From the NCBI GenBank assembly GCA_031393505.1, contig JANMVX010000175.1, positions 28,344 through 92,343 of the forward strand: a stretch of 64,000 bases of DNA, read 5' to 3'. Of the stretch, positions 17,150 to 25,548 are shown piece by piece. Under the pieces are notes generated by a model, which was given only the letters and a program-made list of their open reading frames with translations, was not told the origin of the DNA and made no database searches. Positions within the stretch are counted from its first letter, which is position 1; each line of letters begins with the position of its first letter. This DNA comes from JANYHF01 sp031393505. Lineage in GTDB: Bacteria; Pseudomonadota; Alphaproteobacteria; Rhizobiales; Hyphomicrobiaceae. A program made the translations under genes and the position numbers.

Positions 17150-18547
17150 ATGACCGCCACTGAATACAAAGTCGCCGACATCAAGCTCGCCGATTTTGGC
17201 CGCAAGGAAATCGCCATCGCCGAAACCGAAATGCCGGGTCTGATGGCCATGCGCGCCGAATACGGCAAGGAGCAACCGCTGAAGGGGGCAAGAATCGCCG
17301 GCAGCCTGCATATGACCATTCAGACGGCGGTGCTGATCGAGACCTTGAAGGCGCTCGGCGCCGATGTCCGCTGGGCCTCCTGCAACATCTTCTCGACCCA
17401 GGATCATGCGGCGGCCGCGATCGCCGCCAGCGGAACCCCGGTGTTCGCCGTCAAGGGCGAAAGTCTGGTCGAATATTGGGACTATTCGGACCAGATTTTC
17501 CATTTCGCCAATGGCGAGACGGCCAACATGATCCTGGACGATGGCGGCGACGCCACCATGTACATCCTGCTCGGCGCCAAGGCCGAGAAGGACATCTCGG
17601 TGCTGGCCAAGCCCGGCAATGAGGAAGAAGAGGCGCTGTTCGCCACCATCAAGCGCCGCATGGCCGCCAGCCCCGGCTGGTTCGCCAAAGCCAAGGCGCA
17701 GATCAAGGGCGTGTCGGAAGAGACCACCACTGGCGTGCATCGATTGTATATGATGGAGAAGGCCGGCGACCTGCCCTTCCCGGCCATCAACGTCAATGAC
17801 TCGGTCACCAAGTCCAAATTCGACAACCTCTACGGCTGCCGCGAGAGCCTGGTGGACGCCATCCGCCGCGCTACAGACGTCATGTTGGCCGGCAAAGTCG
17901 CCGTGGTGGCCGGCTTCGGCGACGTCGGCAAGGGCTCGGCGGCCAGCCTCAAGCACGGCGGCGCGCGCGTGCTGGTGACCGAAGTCGACCCGATCTGCGC
18001 CCTGCAGGCCGCCATGGAAGGCTACGAAGTCGTCACCATGGAGGACGCCGCCCCGCGCGCCGACATTTTTGTGACCGCGACCGGCAACAAGGACGTGATC
18101 ACCATCGAGCACATGCGCGAGATGAAGGACCGCGCCATCGTCTGCAACATCGGCCATTTCGACGCTGAAGTGCAGGTCGGCGCGCTACGCAACCTGAAGT
18201 GGCACAACGTCAAGCCGCAAGTGGACGAGATCGAATTTCCGAACGGCCGCCGCATGCTGCTGCTGGCCGAAGGCCGCCTGGTGAACCTGGGCTGCGCCAC
18301 CGGCCACCCCAGCTTCGTCATGTCGGCGTCGTTCACGAACCAGACCCTGGCGCAGATCGAGCTGTGGAAGCACGGCAAGAAGTACGAGAACAAGGTGTAC
18401 ACGCTGCCCAAACACCTCGACGAGAAGGTCGCGATGCTGCATCTGGCCAAGTTGGGTGTGAAGCTGACGAAACTGTCGAAGGATCAGGCGGATTATATTG
18501 GGGTGACGCCGCAGGGGCCGTTCAAGCCGGATCATTATCGGTATTAG
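17150..18547 (+). CDS. ahcY: S-adenosyl-L-homocysteine hydrolase AhcY
   Basis: A 465-residue NAD-dependent hydrolase that splits S-adenosylhomocysteine to adenosine and homocysteine, clearing the product of methyl transfers. Signatures are SCNIFSTQDHAAAAI, the NAD-binding GFGDVGKGSA and the C-terminal PFKPDHYRY. The ATG reading MTATEYKVADIKLADFG is the natural start; a TTG 45 bp upstream is not needed. The leader was checked for a SAH or SAM riboswitch and none was convincing. It is the leftmost member of an ahcY...divL...tsaE-amgK series that is usually compact in related genomes. Confidence 0.97.
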   Translation: MTATEYKVADIKLADFGRKEIAIAETEMPGLMAMRAEYGKEQPLKGARIAGSLHMTIQTAVLIETLKALGADVRWASCNIFSTQDHAAAAIAASGTPVFAVKGESLVEYWDYSDQIFHFANGETANMILDDGGDATMYILLGAKAEKDISVLAKPGNEEEEALFATIKRRMAASPGWFAKAKAQIKGVSEETTTGVHRLYMMEKAGDLPFPAINVNDSVTKSKFDNLYGCRESLVDAIRRATDVMLAGKVAVVAGFGDVGKGSAASLKHGGARVLVTEVDPICALQAAMEGYEVVTMEDAAPRADIFVTATGNKDVITIEHMREMKDRAIVCNIGHFDAEVQVGALRNLKWHNVKPQVDEIEFPNGRRMLLLAEGRLVNLGCATGHPSFVMSASFTNQTLAQIELWKHGKKYENKVYTLPKHLDEKVAMLHLAKLGVKLTKLSKDQADYIGVTPQGPFKPDHYRY

Positions 18548-18572
18548 GAGGGCGACCATTGTAGCCTAAAGT

Positions 18573-18601
18573 CTGCGGCGCCTGGTCCAGAGGTGCCGCA
18601 G
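18573..18601 (+). terminator. Possible stem-loop after ahcY
   Basis: CTGCGGC pairs with GCCGCAG around an inner CCT/AGG stem, 26 bp after the ahcY stop and just before the convergent gene at 18625. There is no clear T-run, so termination efficiency is uncertain. Confidence 0.45.
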
Positions 18602-18624
18602 TGAATGCCCTCACTGTCCTCGAA

Positions 18625-19596
18625 TTATTTCGATGCCATACGTCGCTTGATGGGAGAATAGTTCTTTTCCAACACGATGTGAATCGGATCCAAGACCGGT
18701 TTCGGGTCGCCGCCCTGCGGCCTCGCGTTGCCAAAAGTGTAAATCTGATATCCGAACCCCAAGGGCAGTGACGGCGAGATATCGATCACTGCGATACCGC
18801 TGTTGCCGAATTGCTTATCGACGGAAGTCCCCTCGGGGTGCAGCAATCCTACGCTTGACTCATCGTTTGTCTCACAAGCCGGTACGCGTTCTGCGCGACA
18901 CTGATCTGTTGTGCTGAAGACTTTCGTTGGGTCGTCATTCAACTCCTTGCACCCGCATTCTTTCGCATAGGCGTTGTTTGCTTTGATTTCCGCCATTTTT
19001 TCGTCGAAAATCCGACGTCCCGTAGCGATCAATGCCAGTTCCGCTGCTGTCAGTTCGTTGCCCGTTCGCACGTCGTAACGGAATTTGCAGTCGTGGAAGG
19101 GCAATCCTCGCTTGAAGCAGTCTGGCACGACCAAGGGCAAGGCTTCGCTGATAACTCCTACGTCGAATTCCCCCTGTAAGGCCGTGGGACCGGCTTGTCT
19201 GACCGCTTCGATGTCGGCGACCATGTAGCTCGGCAATTGCTGGCCAGTCTCTGGATCATAGGCAAGCGGACTTTGCAGGGCGAGGCACAGACTGTTCAGT
19301 GAGAACCCTCTCGCCTGGTATTGATTCAAAAAATCATCGGAGACAGAAATGAAGTTGCCGCCAAACCCGTAGTAATAGCATTTGTTCTTGAGCGGCGCCG
19401 TCTTATCCCCGCCGGGACCATAGTTCTGCAACGTGATGCCAAGCCTGCTGAGCTCAGCCGCCGATCCAAAAACAGCAGGATAGTTGGGTTCAGTGGATTC
19501 GACGGTTTCGGTGGTTTCAGCAGCATCCTGTGCGCTGACAGTTGTGGCCGCGCCGATCAGAACCGCGCACACCAGAGTCCGGAAGCAATGTTTCAT
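18625..19596 (-). CDS. Secreted cysteine-containing hypothetical protein
   Basis: A 323-residue exported protein with signal peptide RTLVCAVLIGAATTVSA, predicted cut before QDAAE. The mature protein has about nine cysteines in pairs (NKCYYYG, NSLCLAL, DCFKRG, DCKFRY, ECGCKEL, DQCRAER, PACETND), consistent with disulfides in the periplasm or outside. No enzyme motif was recognised. The C terminus is basic (SPIKRRMASK). It is convergent with ahcY and followed upstream by the TIR gene on the same strand, 138 bp away. Codon use matches its neighbours. Confidence 0.75.
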   Translation of the reverse strand: MKHCFRTLVCAVLIGAATTVSAQDAAETTETVESTEPNYPAVFGSAAELSRLGITLQNYGPGGDKTAPLKNKCYYYGFGGNFISVSDDFLNQYQARGFSLNSLCLALQSPLAYDPETGQQLPSYMVADIEAVRQAGPTALQGEFDVGVISEALPLVVPDCFKRGLPFHDCKFRYDVRTGNELTAAELALIATGRRIFDEKMAEIKANNAYAKECGCKELNDDPTKVFSTTDQCRAERVPACETNDESSVGLLHPEGTSVDKQFGNSGIAVIDISPSLPLGFGYQIYTFGNARPQGGDPKPVLDPIHIVLEKNYSPIKRRMASK

Positions 19597-19734
19597 GGCA
19601 AGAAACCTCCAGCTGCATCAAACGTAACAACTGACTAAGAGTTCACTCGACCTGCGGTTAGGCGAACATGCGAGCCTCCATGGATTGCAAGGGGAACCAA
19701 TCGTCACGATGTCAGATCTACATGCAGCGCAGCC

Positions 19735-21996
19735 TCACTTCAGCAGCAGACGGTCAACCTCCTCCATCAGTGGATCGTTGAACCCGGCTTTTCGCAACAG
19801 TTCGAAATCGCCGCGAGCCAATTCCGCCCATTTGGCCCCCTTGGAATCGCCGATGCGGTTATGCGCAAGATACAACGTCCGCGCAGCATCAGTCTGTCCG
19901 GCTAACATCAGGACATCGGCGCGATTGATCTCGATCCAGCCCGTCTCTGGAGCCAAGCTGTGCGCATGCTCGGCGGCGGACACCGCACGGTCGAATTTTC
20001 GGTCGAACATGGCGTACCAAGCTAGATTGCCAAGCGCCTCGGCGCGGGTCGCGGGTTTGACCGGGTGCGCCTCTGTGATCGCGTCAAGCTGACCGAGCAG
20101 AGTTTCGTGCAGTCGGTAGGCCGCATCCCGTTGGCCCAGGGCGACCTGCGCATCGGCCGACTTTCTAACCGTGGCGACCAGTTTTGCATCCATATCCGAG
20201 CCGCGCTCGGGCGATTGCACCAATGCCAAGGCGATATCGGTCGCCGCCTGCAAGCGCGTCAGAGCTTCCGCCTGCCGCCCGCTGGCCTGATCCTCATCGC
20301 CCAGTGTGATCAGTGCGGAAAACGCCGCCCGTTTCCATTCCGCCCGCTCGCCGGCGTTACCCAGATGAAGCGCCAGTGCGGCCTCGGCAAGTTTGCGGGC
20401 TTCGGATGTCATGTCAGCTGCTGTTGGCCCTCCAGCCGCTGCGGCGTCGCGCAGGGCTGCGGCCAATCGGAGCTGGCCTTGCGCCACCTCCAGCCGCCAC
20501 TCATCGCGCGTATCGGTGACCGCAAGCGCCAATGCGATGGCCAGATAGTCACGGTAATACTTGATCGCAGCGGGCAGCTTATTCTGGTCACGCTCGAAGT
20601 CGCCCAGTGTCACATACGTCACGCTCAAGTTGCGTTGCAGATCGGACCGGCCAGGATTATCGCTCGCCACCGGCTTTATTAAATCGAGGCTAAACTCAAG
20701 TTCGTCACGGGACGTTGCAGCGTCCCCGCGCTTCATGGCAAGTTCTGCTAGGCGTTCGTGGGCGAAGGCCAGGTTGCGCAATGTGTCCGGGGTCTTGGCC
20801 ATTGCCAGCGACACCCTGATCTTCAGGTTCTGGTCGAGCAACACCTTGGACTTGGCGAACTCCGCTTCACCGGCGTTTGACGCATCTGCGACCATGGCGC
20901 CGAGCTTTTCGGAGCACAGAGCCACCGTGTCCTGCCACTCAGGCATGTCCGATTGTTCCCGATCCAGCCCGCTGGCAAGGTCATGGCAGGTCTGGAAGGC
21001 CGTGAACGCTGCATCGGTGCGCCGGTCCTCCTTTAGCGCCTCGCCCAAGCGGTCATAGGCATTGGCGAGATCGGCGCGAAATTGGCGATTTTCCGGTTCC
21101 TGCTGCAGCAGACCTTTGAAACTGTCGACGGCTTGCTGCGCCAGCTCGGCGGCTTTTGTTGCCTGCCCCTGCTCGCGCCGCACCGTTGCGATTTCCAGCA
21201 ACGCCACGGCGCCGGTACGCACCACCTCCGGCGTCGGCGTGCTGATTTCCGATAGGGAACGGGTCAGCAATTCAGCCTGATCCAGCACGGCCAGCGTGAC
21301 GTCCTGGGGAACGTTCAGGCGCTGCTTCATACTGCCTTCGATCTTGAACACCAGGTTGTTGGCCGCCACGGTCGCCAGCTCCACAGTCCGCGCCGCCCGG
21401 CCCCGCTGCACCTCGGCGATCCAACCCAGCAGCCCCGCCACGACGGCAATCGCCGCGAACACTACCGCCGCCGTGCCCATGGCCCGCACCCGCAAAGTTT
21501 CCTGCTTGGTGTGCTTGAAGCCCCGGATCAACTCGCTGAGGGCATGGCCCGAAGGTGGCCCATCCAGCTGATCAATCGGCTCCTCCAGCCGTAGCCAGTG
21601 GCTCTCCAGCGCCTCTTTGGCGAGCAGCGCGTCGGGCGGGGCCGCCTCGACCGAGCGATTGACGTTGATGATGACGGGCGTATGGCCTTGCGCCAGAGCC
21701 GCATCGACCTCGCGCTTGACCCATTCCGATTTCAGCGCCCGGGGCCGGGCGACCACCACAAGCGTCTTGCTTTTTCGCACCTGCCGGCGGGTCTCGCGCC
21801 GCAGGTCCAGCCCCGGCACATAGTCCGATTGGTCTAGAAAAACGCTGAAGCCGGCCTTCTGCAGGCTCTGACACAGTTGCCTGGGGTAGTTCGTCCCGTC
21901 GCCATGGGAGTAGGACAGGAAGAAGTCATAACCGAACAAATAGTCGGCCAGGCGCTGCAACAGGCCTGGTGGGCGCGGCGGCTTGGCATCCGACAT
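19735..21996 (-). CDS. TIR-transmembrane-TPR protein
   Basis: A 753-residue protein. Residues ~22-150 form a TIR domain (YDFFLSYSHGDG, then SVFLDQSDYVPG, then SEWVKREVDAAL). The W-x3-E pattern places a glutamate at residue 96 where catalytic TIR NADases have theirs. A single membrane helix follows at ~173-194 (AAVVFAAIAVVAGLLGW), then ~550 residues of helical TPR-like repeats. The ATG at 21996 has GGAGGG 4 bp upstream; longer upstream frames are antisense shadow of divL. A TIR domain facing the cytoplasm and TPRs in the periplasm is one topology. Signalling or phage-defence roles are possible, but no partner gene is adjacent. Confidence 0.85.
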   Translation of the reverse strand: MSDAKPPRPPGLLQRLADYLFGYDFFLSYSHGDGTNYPRQLCQSLQKAGFSVFLDQSDYVPGLDLRRETRRQVRKSKTLVVVARPRALKSEWVKREVDAALAQGHTPVIINVNRSVEAAPPDALLAKEALESHWLRLEEPIDQLDGPPSGHALSELIRGFKHTKQETLRVRAMGTAAVVFAAIAVVAGLLGWIAEVQRGRAARTVELATVAANNLVFKIEGSMKQRLNVPQDVTLAVLDQAELLTRSLSEISTPTPEVVRTGAVALLEIATVRREQGQATKAAELAQQAVDSFKGLLQQEPENRQFRADLANAYDRLGEALKEDRRTDAAFTAFQTCHDLASGLDREQSDMPEWQDTVALCSEKLGAMVADASNAGEAEFAKSKVLLDQNLKIRVSLAMAKTPDTLRNLAFAHERLAELAMKRGDAATSRDELEFSLDLIKPVASDNPGRSDLQRNLSVTYVTLGDFERDQNKLPAAIKYYRDYLAIALALAVTDTRDEWRLEVAQGQLRLAAALRDAAAAGGPTAADMTSEARKLAEAALALHLGNAGERAEWKRAAFSALITLGDEDQASGRQAEALTRLQAATDIALALVQSPERGSDMDAKLVATVRKSADAQVALGQRDAAYRLHETLLGQLDAITEAHPVKPATRAEALGNLAWYAMFDRKFDRAVSAAEHAHSLAPETGWIEINRADVLMLAGQTDAARTLYLAHNRIGDSKGAKWAELARGDFELLRKAGFNDPLMEEVDRLLLK

Positions 21997-22214
21997 AGTT
22001 CCCTCCCGAGTGATCGGCCTGCGGATAAGTATAGTCCGCCAGGCTTGGCACCGTCTATCAGCGGCAAACGAACGGCCGGAAACGCACACATCGAGCAGCC
22101 GGACCAGCCCCGGCAGCGACATCGCCCCGGCTGGCATCGCCGTCGCCACTCCCGCATACTGCCAACCTGATTCGTTGGTTCGCGTCGCCGCCCTGCAGCC
22201 AGCCCCGAGCCACC

Positions 22215-24698
22215 ATGCCCCTCGCCAGCCTCGCCACCCCCCTTGAGCCGCGCCAGGCCCGGCTGATGGCGCTTGCCTCAGCGGCATTGGCGGGCGGTCT
22301 TGGCTTTGTCTCGCTGCTGCAGAGCGAACCCGGCGCCGCCTCCATGGTGCCGACCGCGACCAACCTGTTGCTGCTGGCGGCCACCGCGGGGGGGGCGGCC
22401 CTGGCCACCACGCTCGCCTTGCGGTTTCGCGCTCAGCTGCGCGGCGGCGGGGCGGAACTGTCAGCGCTGCGGGCGGAACACGCCGCCATGGCCCGGCGTC
22501 TGGAGATTGCCGAGACCGTCGGCAGCCCTGCCGCCGAGACGCTGGTTTATTGGGACGCCGCCCGCGAACCCCTGTTGCATTCATCGGGCATCGATCCGCG
22601 CCATGGCGTTCCGTCCAGCGCCACGGCCATCCTTGCCGCCGGCTGGCTCGACCCGGCCGCCGCGCAAGTGTTCCGCACCCACACCGACCGGCTGGTGCGC
22701 GACGGCAAACCCTTCGCTCTGACCGCGGCCACCACCGCCGGCGGCGCCATGCAGCTCTCCGGCGAGGTGCGGGGCGCCTACGCCATCCTGCGCATCGCCG
22801 ACGTTTCGGCCGAACGCAAGGCGATGCGCGACATGGAAGAGCGCGGGGTGCGCGTCACCCGCGACGCGGCCCTGACGCGCGCCCTTTACGAAGCCCTCCC
22901 CGTCCCCGTGTGGTTCCGCTCCGCCGACGGCAAGATCGATTGGGTGAACTCGGCCTATGTGCGCGCCGTGGACGGATTTTCGCGCGAGGACGTGCGCGGC
23001 CGCCAAGTCGAACTGCTGGAAACCCGTCAGCGTGCGTCGGTTTCCGCCTCGCTCACGGCCGGCCGCATCCACCGCGAGCGCGTGCATGTGTTCGTGGGCG
23101 GAGAACGCCGGTCCTACGACCTGGTCGCCGTGCCGATGGACGGCGCCAGCGCGCTGATCGCCAACGACGCCGCAGCGCTCGAAACCGCGCAAGGCGAACT
23201 CTCGCGCCAGATGGCCGCCTACGATCGCACGCTGGACCGCGTCGCCACGGCCGTCGCCAACTTCGGCCCGGACCAGCGCCTGGTCTATTGCAACGAAGCC
23301 TACCGCCAGCTTTGGAAGCTCGACCCCGAGTTCCTGAAATCCCGCCCCAAGGACGGCGAAGTGCTCGACCGCCTGCGCGAACGCCGCCAGCTCCCCGAGG
23401 AGGCCGACTACCGCAAATGGAAAGCGGCGCTGCTGGCGAGCTACACGTCCCAAACCGGTCAGGAAGCCTGGTGGTATCTCCCGAGCGGGCGCACGGTACA
23501 CGTCACAATCGAGCAGCGCCCGGATGGCGGCGTTGCCTATCTCTATGATGACGTGACGGAAAAACTCGCACTGGAACGCCGCTACCACACCGCCATGAAC
23601 ATTCAGCGCGGCACGCTGGACACCTTGCGCGAAGGTGTCGCGGTGTTCGCCACCGACGGCAGATTGTCCTTGTTCAACCCATCGTTTGCGCGGCTGTGGA
23701 AGCTGAACCCGAACGACCTCGCGCGCGAGCCGCATGTCGACGAAGTGGTGCGCCGCTGCTCCGTGCTGCATACGGACGACGCCACCTGGGCCAACATCAA
23801 GCGCGCCGTGACCACGATCAGCGGCCAGCGCCAGCGCCTGCAGGGCCTGATGGAGCGCCCCGACCAGAGCGTCATCGCCTACGCCGGCCTGCCCCTGCCC
23901 GACGGCGCCATGCTGCTGACGTTCGTCGACACCACGGATACGACGCGTGCTGAGCGCATGCTGCGCGAGAGGAATGACGCGCTTGTGCAGGCCGACCGCC
24001 TGAAGTCGCAGTTCATCTCGCTGGTGTCGTACGAACTGCGCTCGCCCTTGCAGAACATCATCGGCTTCTCTGAATTTTTGGAGAACCCAAAGGTCGGACC
24101 GCTCAATCCCAAGCAGCGCGAGTACCTGCACGACATCCACGGCTCCTCGCGCACCCTGCTCTCGATCATCAACGACATCCTGGACCTGACCACCATCGAC
24201 GCCGGCGCGCTGGAGCTGAAGCGCGCGCCGGTAAAGGTTGCGCATGTCGTCGCCAGCGCGGCGGCCGCCGTGGAAGAGCGCATGACACGCGAACGGATTA
24301 CCTTGCGCGAAAACATCGATCCGTCAGCGTCTGAATTTTTGGCCGACGAACACCGCGTCAAACAGGTGCTCTATAACCTCTTGTCCAACGCCATCGGCTT
24401 CTCGAAAGAGGGGGACACCATCGTGCTGGATTGCCGCCGCGAGGGCGACACCATCTCCTTCAGCGTCACCGACCGCGGCATCGGCATCCCGCTGGAAGAC
24501 CAGCCCAAGGTGTTCGAGCGGTTCGTTTCGCGCGCGCAAGGGTCGAGGCATCGCGGCGCGGGGCTGGGGTTGCCGATTGTAAAACACTTGGTCGAGCTGC
24601 ACGGCGGCGCCGTCGCACTCAGGTCCGAGCCGGGCAAGGGCACGCGCGTTACGGTGCGGTTCCCGGTCGGCGCCAAGGGGCTGATGGCGGCGGAGTAG
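22215..24698 (+). CDS. divL: DivL-like pseudo-histidine kinase (tyrosine at the H-box)
   Basis: An 827-residue membrane sensor kinase homologue. Two N-terminal membrane helices (ASAALAGGLGFVSLL and LLLLAATAGGAALATTLAL) are followed by several PAS domains. Then comes a dimerisation helix where the usual histidine is tyrosine, FISLVSYELRSPL (Tyr about residue 606), and an HATPase domain with NLLSNAIGF, DRGIGIP and GAGLGLPIVK. This pattern is the hallmark of DivL, which in Caulobacter regulates CckA and so CtrA in the cell cycle. Nearby tsaE and ahcY agree with alphaproteobacterial synteny around divL. It is divergent from the TIR gene. Family knowledge gives the role; the tyrosine is seen directly. 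Confidence 0.85.
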   Translation: MPLASLATPLEPRQARLMALASAALAGGLGFVSLLQSEPGAASMVPTATNLLLLAATAGGAALATTLALRFRAQLRGGGAELSALRAEHAAMARRLEIAETVGSPAAETLVYWDAAREPLLHSSGIDPRHGVPSSATAILAAGWLDPAAAQVFRTHTDRLVRDGKPFALTAATTAGGAMQLSGEVRGAYAILRIADVSAERKAMRDMEERGVRVTRDAALTRALYEALPVPVWFRSADGKIDWVNSAYVRAVDGFSREDVRGRQVELLETRQRASVSASLTAGRIHRERVHVFVGGERRSYDLVAVPMDGASALIANDAAALETAQGELSRQMAAYDRTLDRVATAVANFGPDQRLVYCNEAYRQLWKLDPEFLKSRPKDGEVLDRLRERRQLPEEADYRKWKAALLASYTSQTGQEAWWYLPSGRTVHVTIEQRPDGGVAYLYDDVTEKLALERRYHTAMNIQRGTLDTLREGVAVFATDGRLSLFNPSFARLWKLNPNDLAREPHVDEVVRRCSVLHTDDATWANIKRAVTTISGQRQRLQGLMERPDQSVIAYAGLPLPDGAMLLTFVDTTDTTRAERMLRERNDALVQADRLKSQFISLVSYELRSPLQNIIGFSEFLENPKVGPLNPKQREYLHDIHGSSRTLLSIINDILDLTTIDAGALELKRAPVKVAHVVASAAAAVEERMTRERITLRENIDPSASEFLADEHRVKQVLYNLLSNAIGFSKEGDTIVLDCRREGDTISFSVTDRGIGIPLEDQPKVFERFVSRAQGSRHRGAGLGLPIVKHLVELHGGAVALRSEPGKGTRVTVRFPVGAKGLMAAE

Positions 24699-24708
24699 GG
24701 GCGAGTCG

Positions 24709-24857
24709 CCCCCTCATCCGGCCAAAGGCCACCTTCTCCCCGTGAAAAACGGGGAGAAGGAAAAGCGATCCCAGCCTCGCCGGCGAGGCCAAGGAACGTG
24801 TCCTTTCTTTCTCCCCATTTTTCATGGGGAGAAGGTGGCCTTTGGCCGGATGAGGGG
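24709..24857. repeat. Palindromic element left of DUF559 gene (CTCATCCGGCC family)
   Basis: An inverted repeat with arms CCCCTCATCCGGCCAAAGGC and its complement, and inner hairpins CTTCTCCCC...GGGGAGAAG at each end of a ~40-bp centre. It follows divL by about 10 bp and lies 66 bp before the DUF559 start. The same element flanks the second DUF559 gene. Confidence 0.9.
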
Positions 24858-24922
24858 AGGGCTTGCACCGGCGTTCAGTGCAGGGCACGGTCGGGTCAGC
24901 AGATGCAGTCTCAGGCCCGACG

Positions 24923-25288
24923 ATGCGCCCAGACAACTCTCAAACGCTCGCCCGCGCCCGCAGCCTGCGCGCCAATGCAACGCGCGCGGAGGATCTGCTC
25001 TGGGCGCGCCTGCGCGACCGCCGGCTGGACGATCTGAAGTTCACGCAGCAAACGCCGGTCGGCCCATGGGTGCCAGACTTCGTCTGCCGTCAGCATAAAG
25101 TCATCGTCGAAATCGATGGCGCGACCCACGGTACGCCTGAGGAAATTGCTCGCGATCTGGCCCGGACGTCGGATCTTGTGGCGCGCGGATATCGGATCTA
25201 TCGCGTCGACAATCGCGACGTGTATCGAAATTTGGTTGGGGTGTTGGACGGCATCCTCGATTGCATACGGAACCGGGGCGACACTTGA
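24923..25288 (+). CDS. DUF559 VSR-like endonuclease domain protein, copy 1
   Basis: A 121-residue single-domain DUF559 protein, a family with the PD-(D/E)xK nuclease fold related to very-short-patch-repair endonucleases. The core is WVPDFVCRQHKVIVEIDGATHG, with likely metal ligands Asp in PDF and Glu/Asp in VEIDG. The N terminus has the family signature LRANATRAEDLLWARLR. The start is the ATG of MRPDNSQTLAR. It is flanked on both sides by large CTCATCCGGCC palindromes, as is a near-identical paralogue at 34338-34703. Substrate and role are unknown; a part in moving the palindromes is only a hypothesis. Confidence 0.85.
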   Translation: MRPDNSQTLARARSLRANATRAEDLLWARLRDRRLDDLKFTQQTPVGPWVPDFVCRQHKVIVEIDGATHGTPEEIARDLARTSDLVARGYRIYRVDNRDVYRNLVGVLDGILDCIRNRGDT

Positions 25289-25294
25289 CGACGG

Positions 25295-25462
25295 AGCAAG
25301 TGGCCCCCTCATCCGGCCAAAGGCCACCTTCTCCCCATAAGAATGGGGGAGAAGGAAAATAAACCGTTCCTTGACCTTGCCAGAAAGGCCGCACTCGCTA
25401 TTTCCTTCGCCCCGTACTTACGGGGAGAAGGTGGCCTTTGGCCGGATGAGGGGGCCGCTTGC
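25295..25462. repeat. Palindromic element right of DUF559 gene copy 1
   Basis: Arms GCAAGTGGCCCCCTCATCCG and the complementary CGGATGAGGGGGCCGCTTGC enclose inner CTTCTCCCC...GGGGAGAAGG hairpins. It starts 6 bp after the DUF559 stop. Together with the element at 24709 it brackets the gene. The remaining ~85 bp to the next gene at 25549 shows no feature. Confidence 0.9.
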
Positions 25463-25548
25463 TCCGCGCCATCGACTGGCGCATCGTCAGCCGAACACTG
25501 GCAAGCTCGTGCCACCCCACCACCAGTCACAAAACAGGCAGCTGACAC

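Noticed and set aside
21997..22584. Upstream extension of the TIR protein frame
   Set aside because: It overlaps divL antisense and lacks a ribosome site; the ATG at 21996 has GGAGGG and begins the TIR domain.
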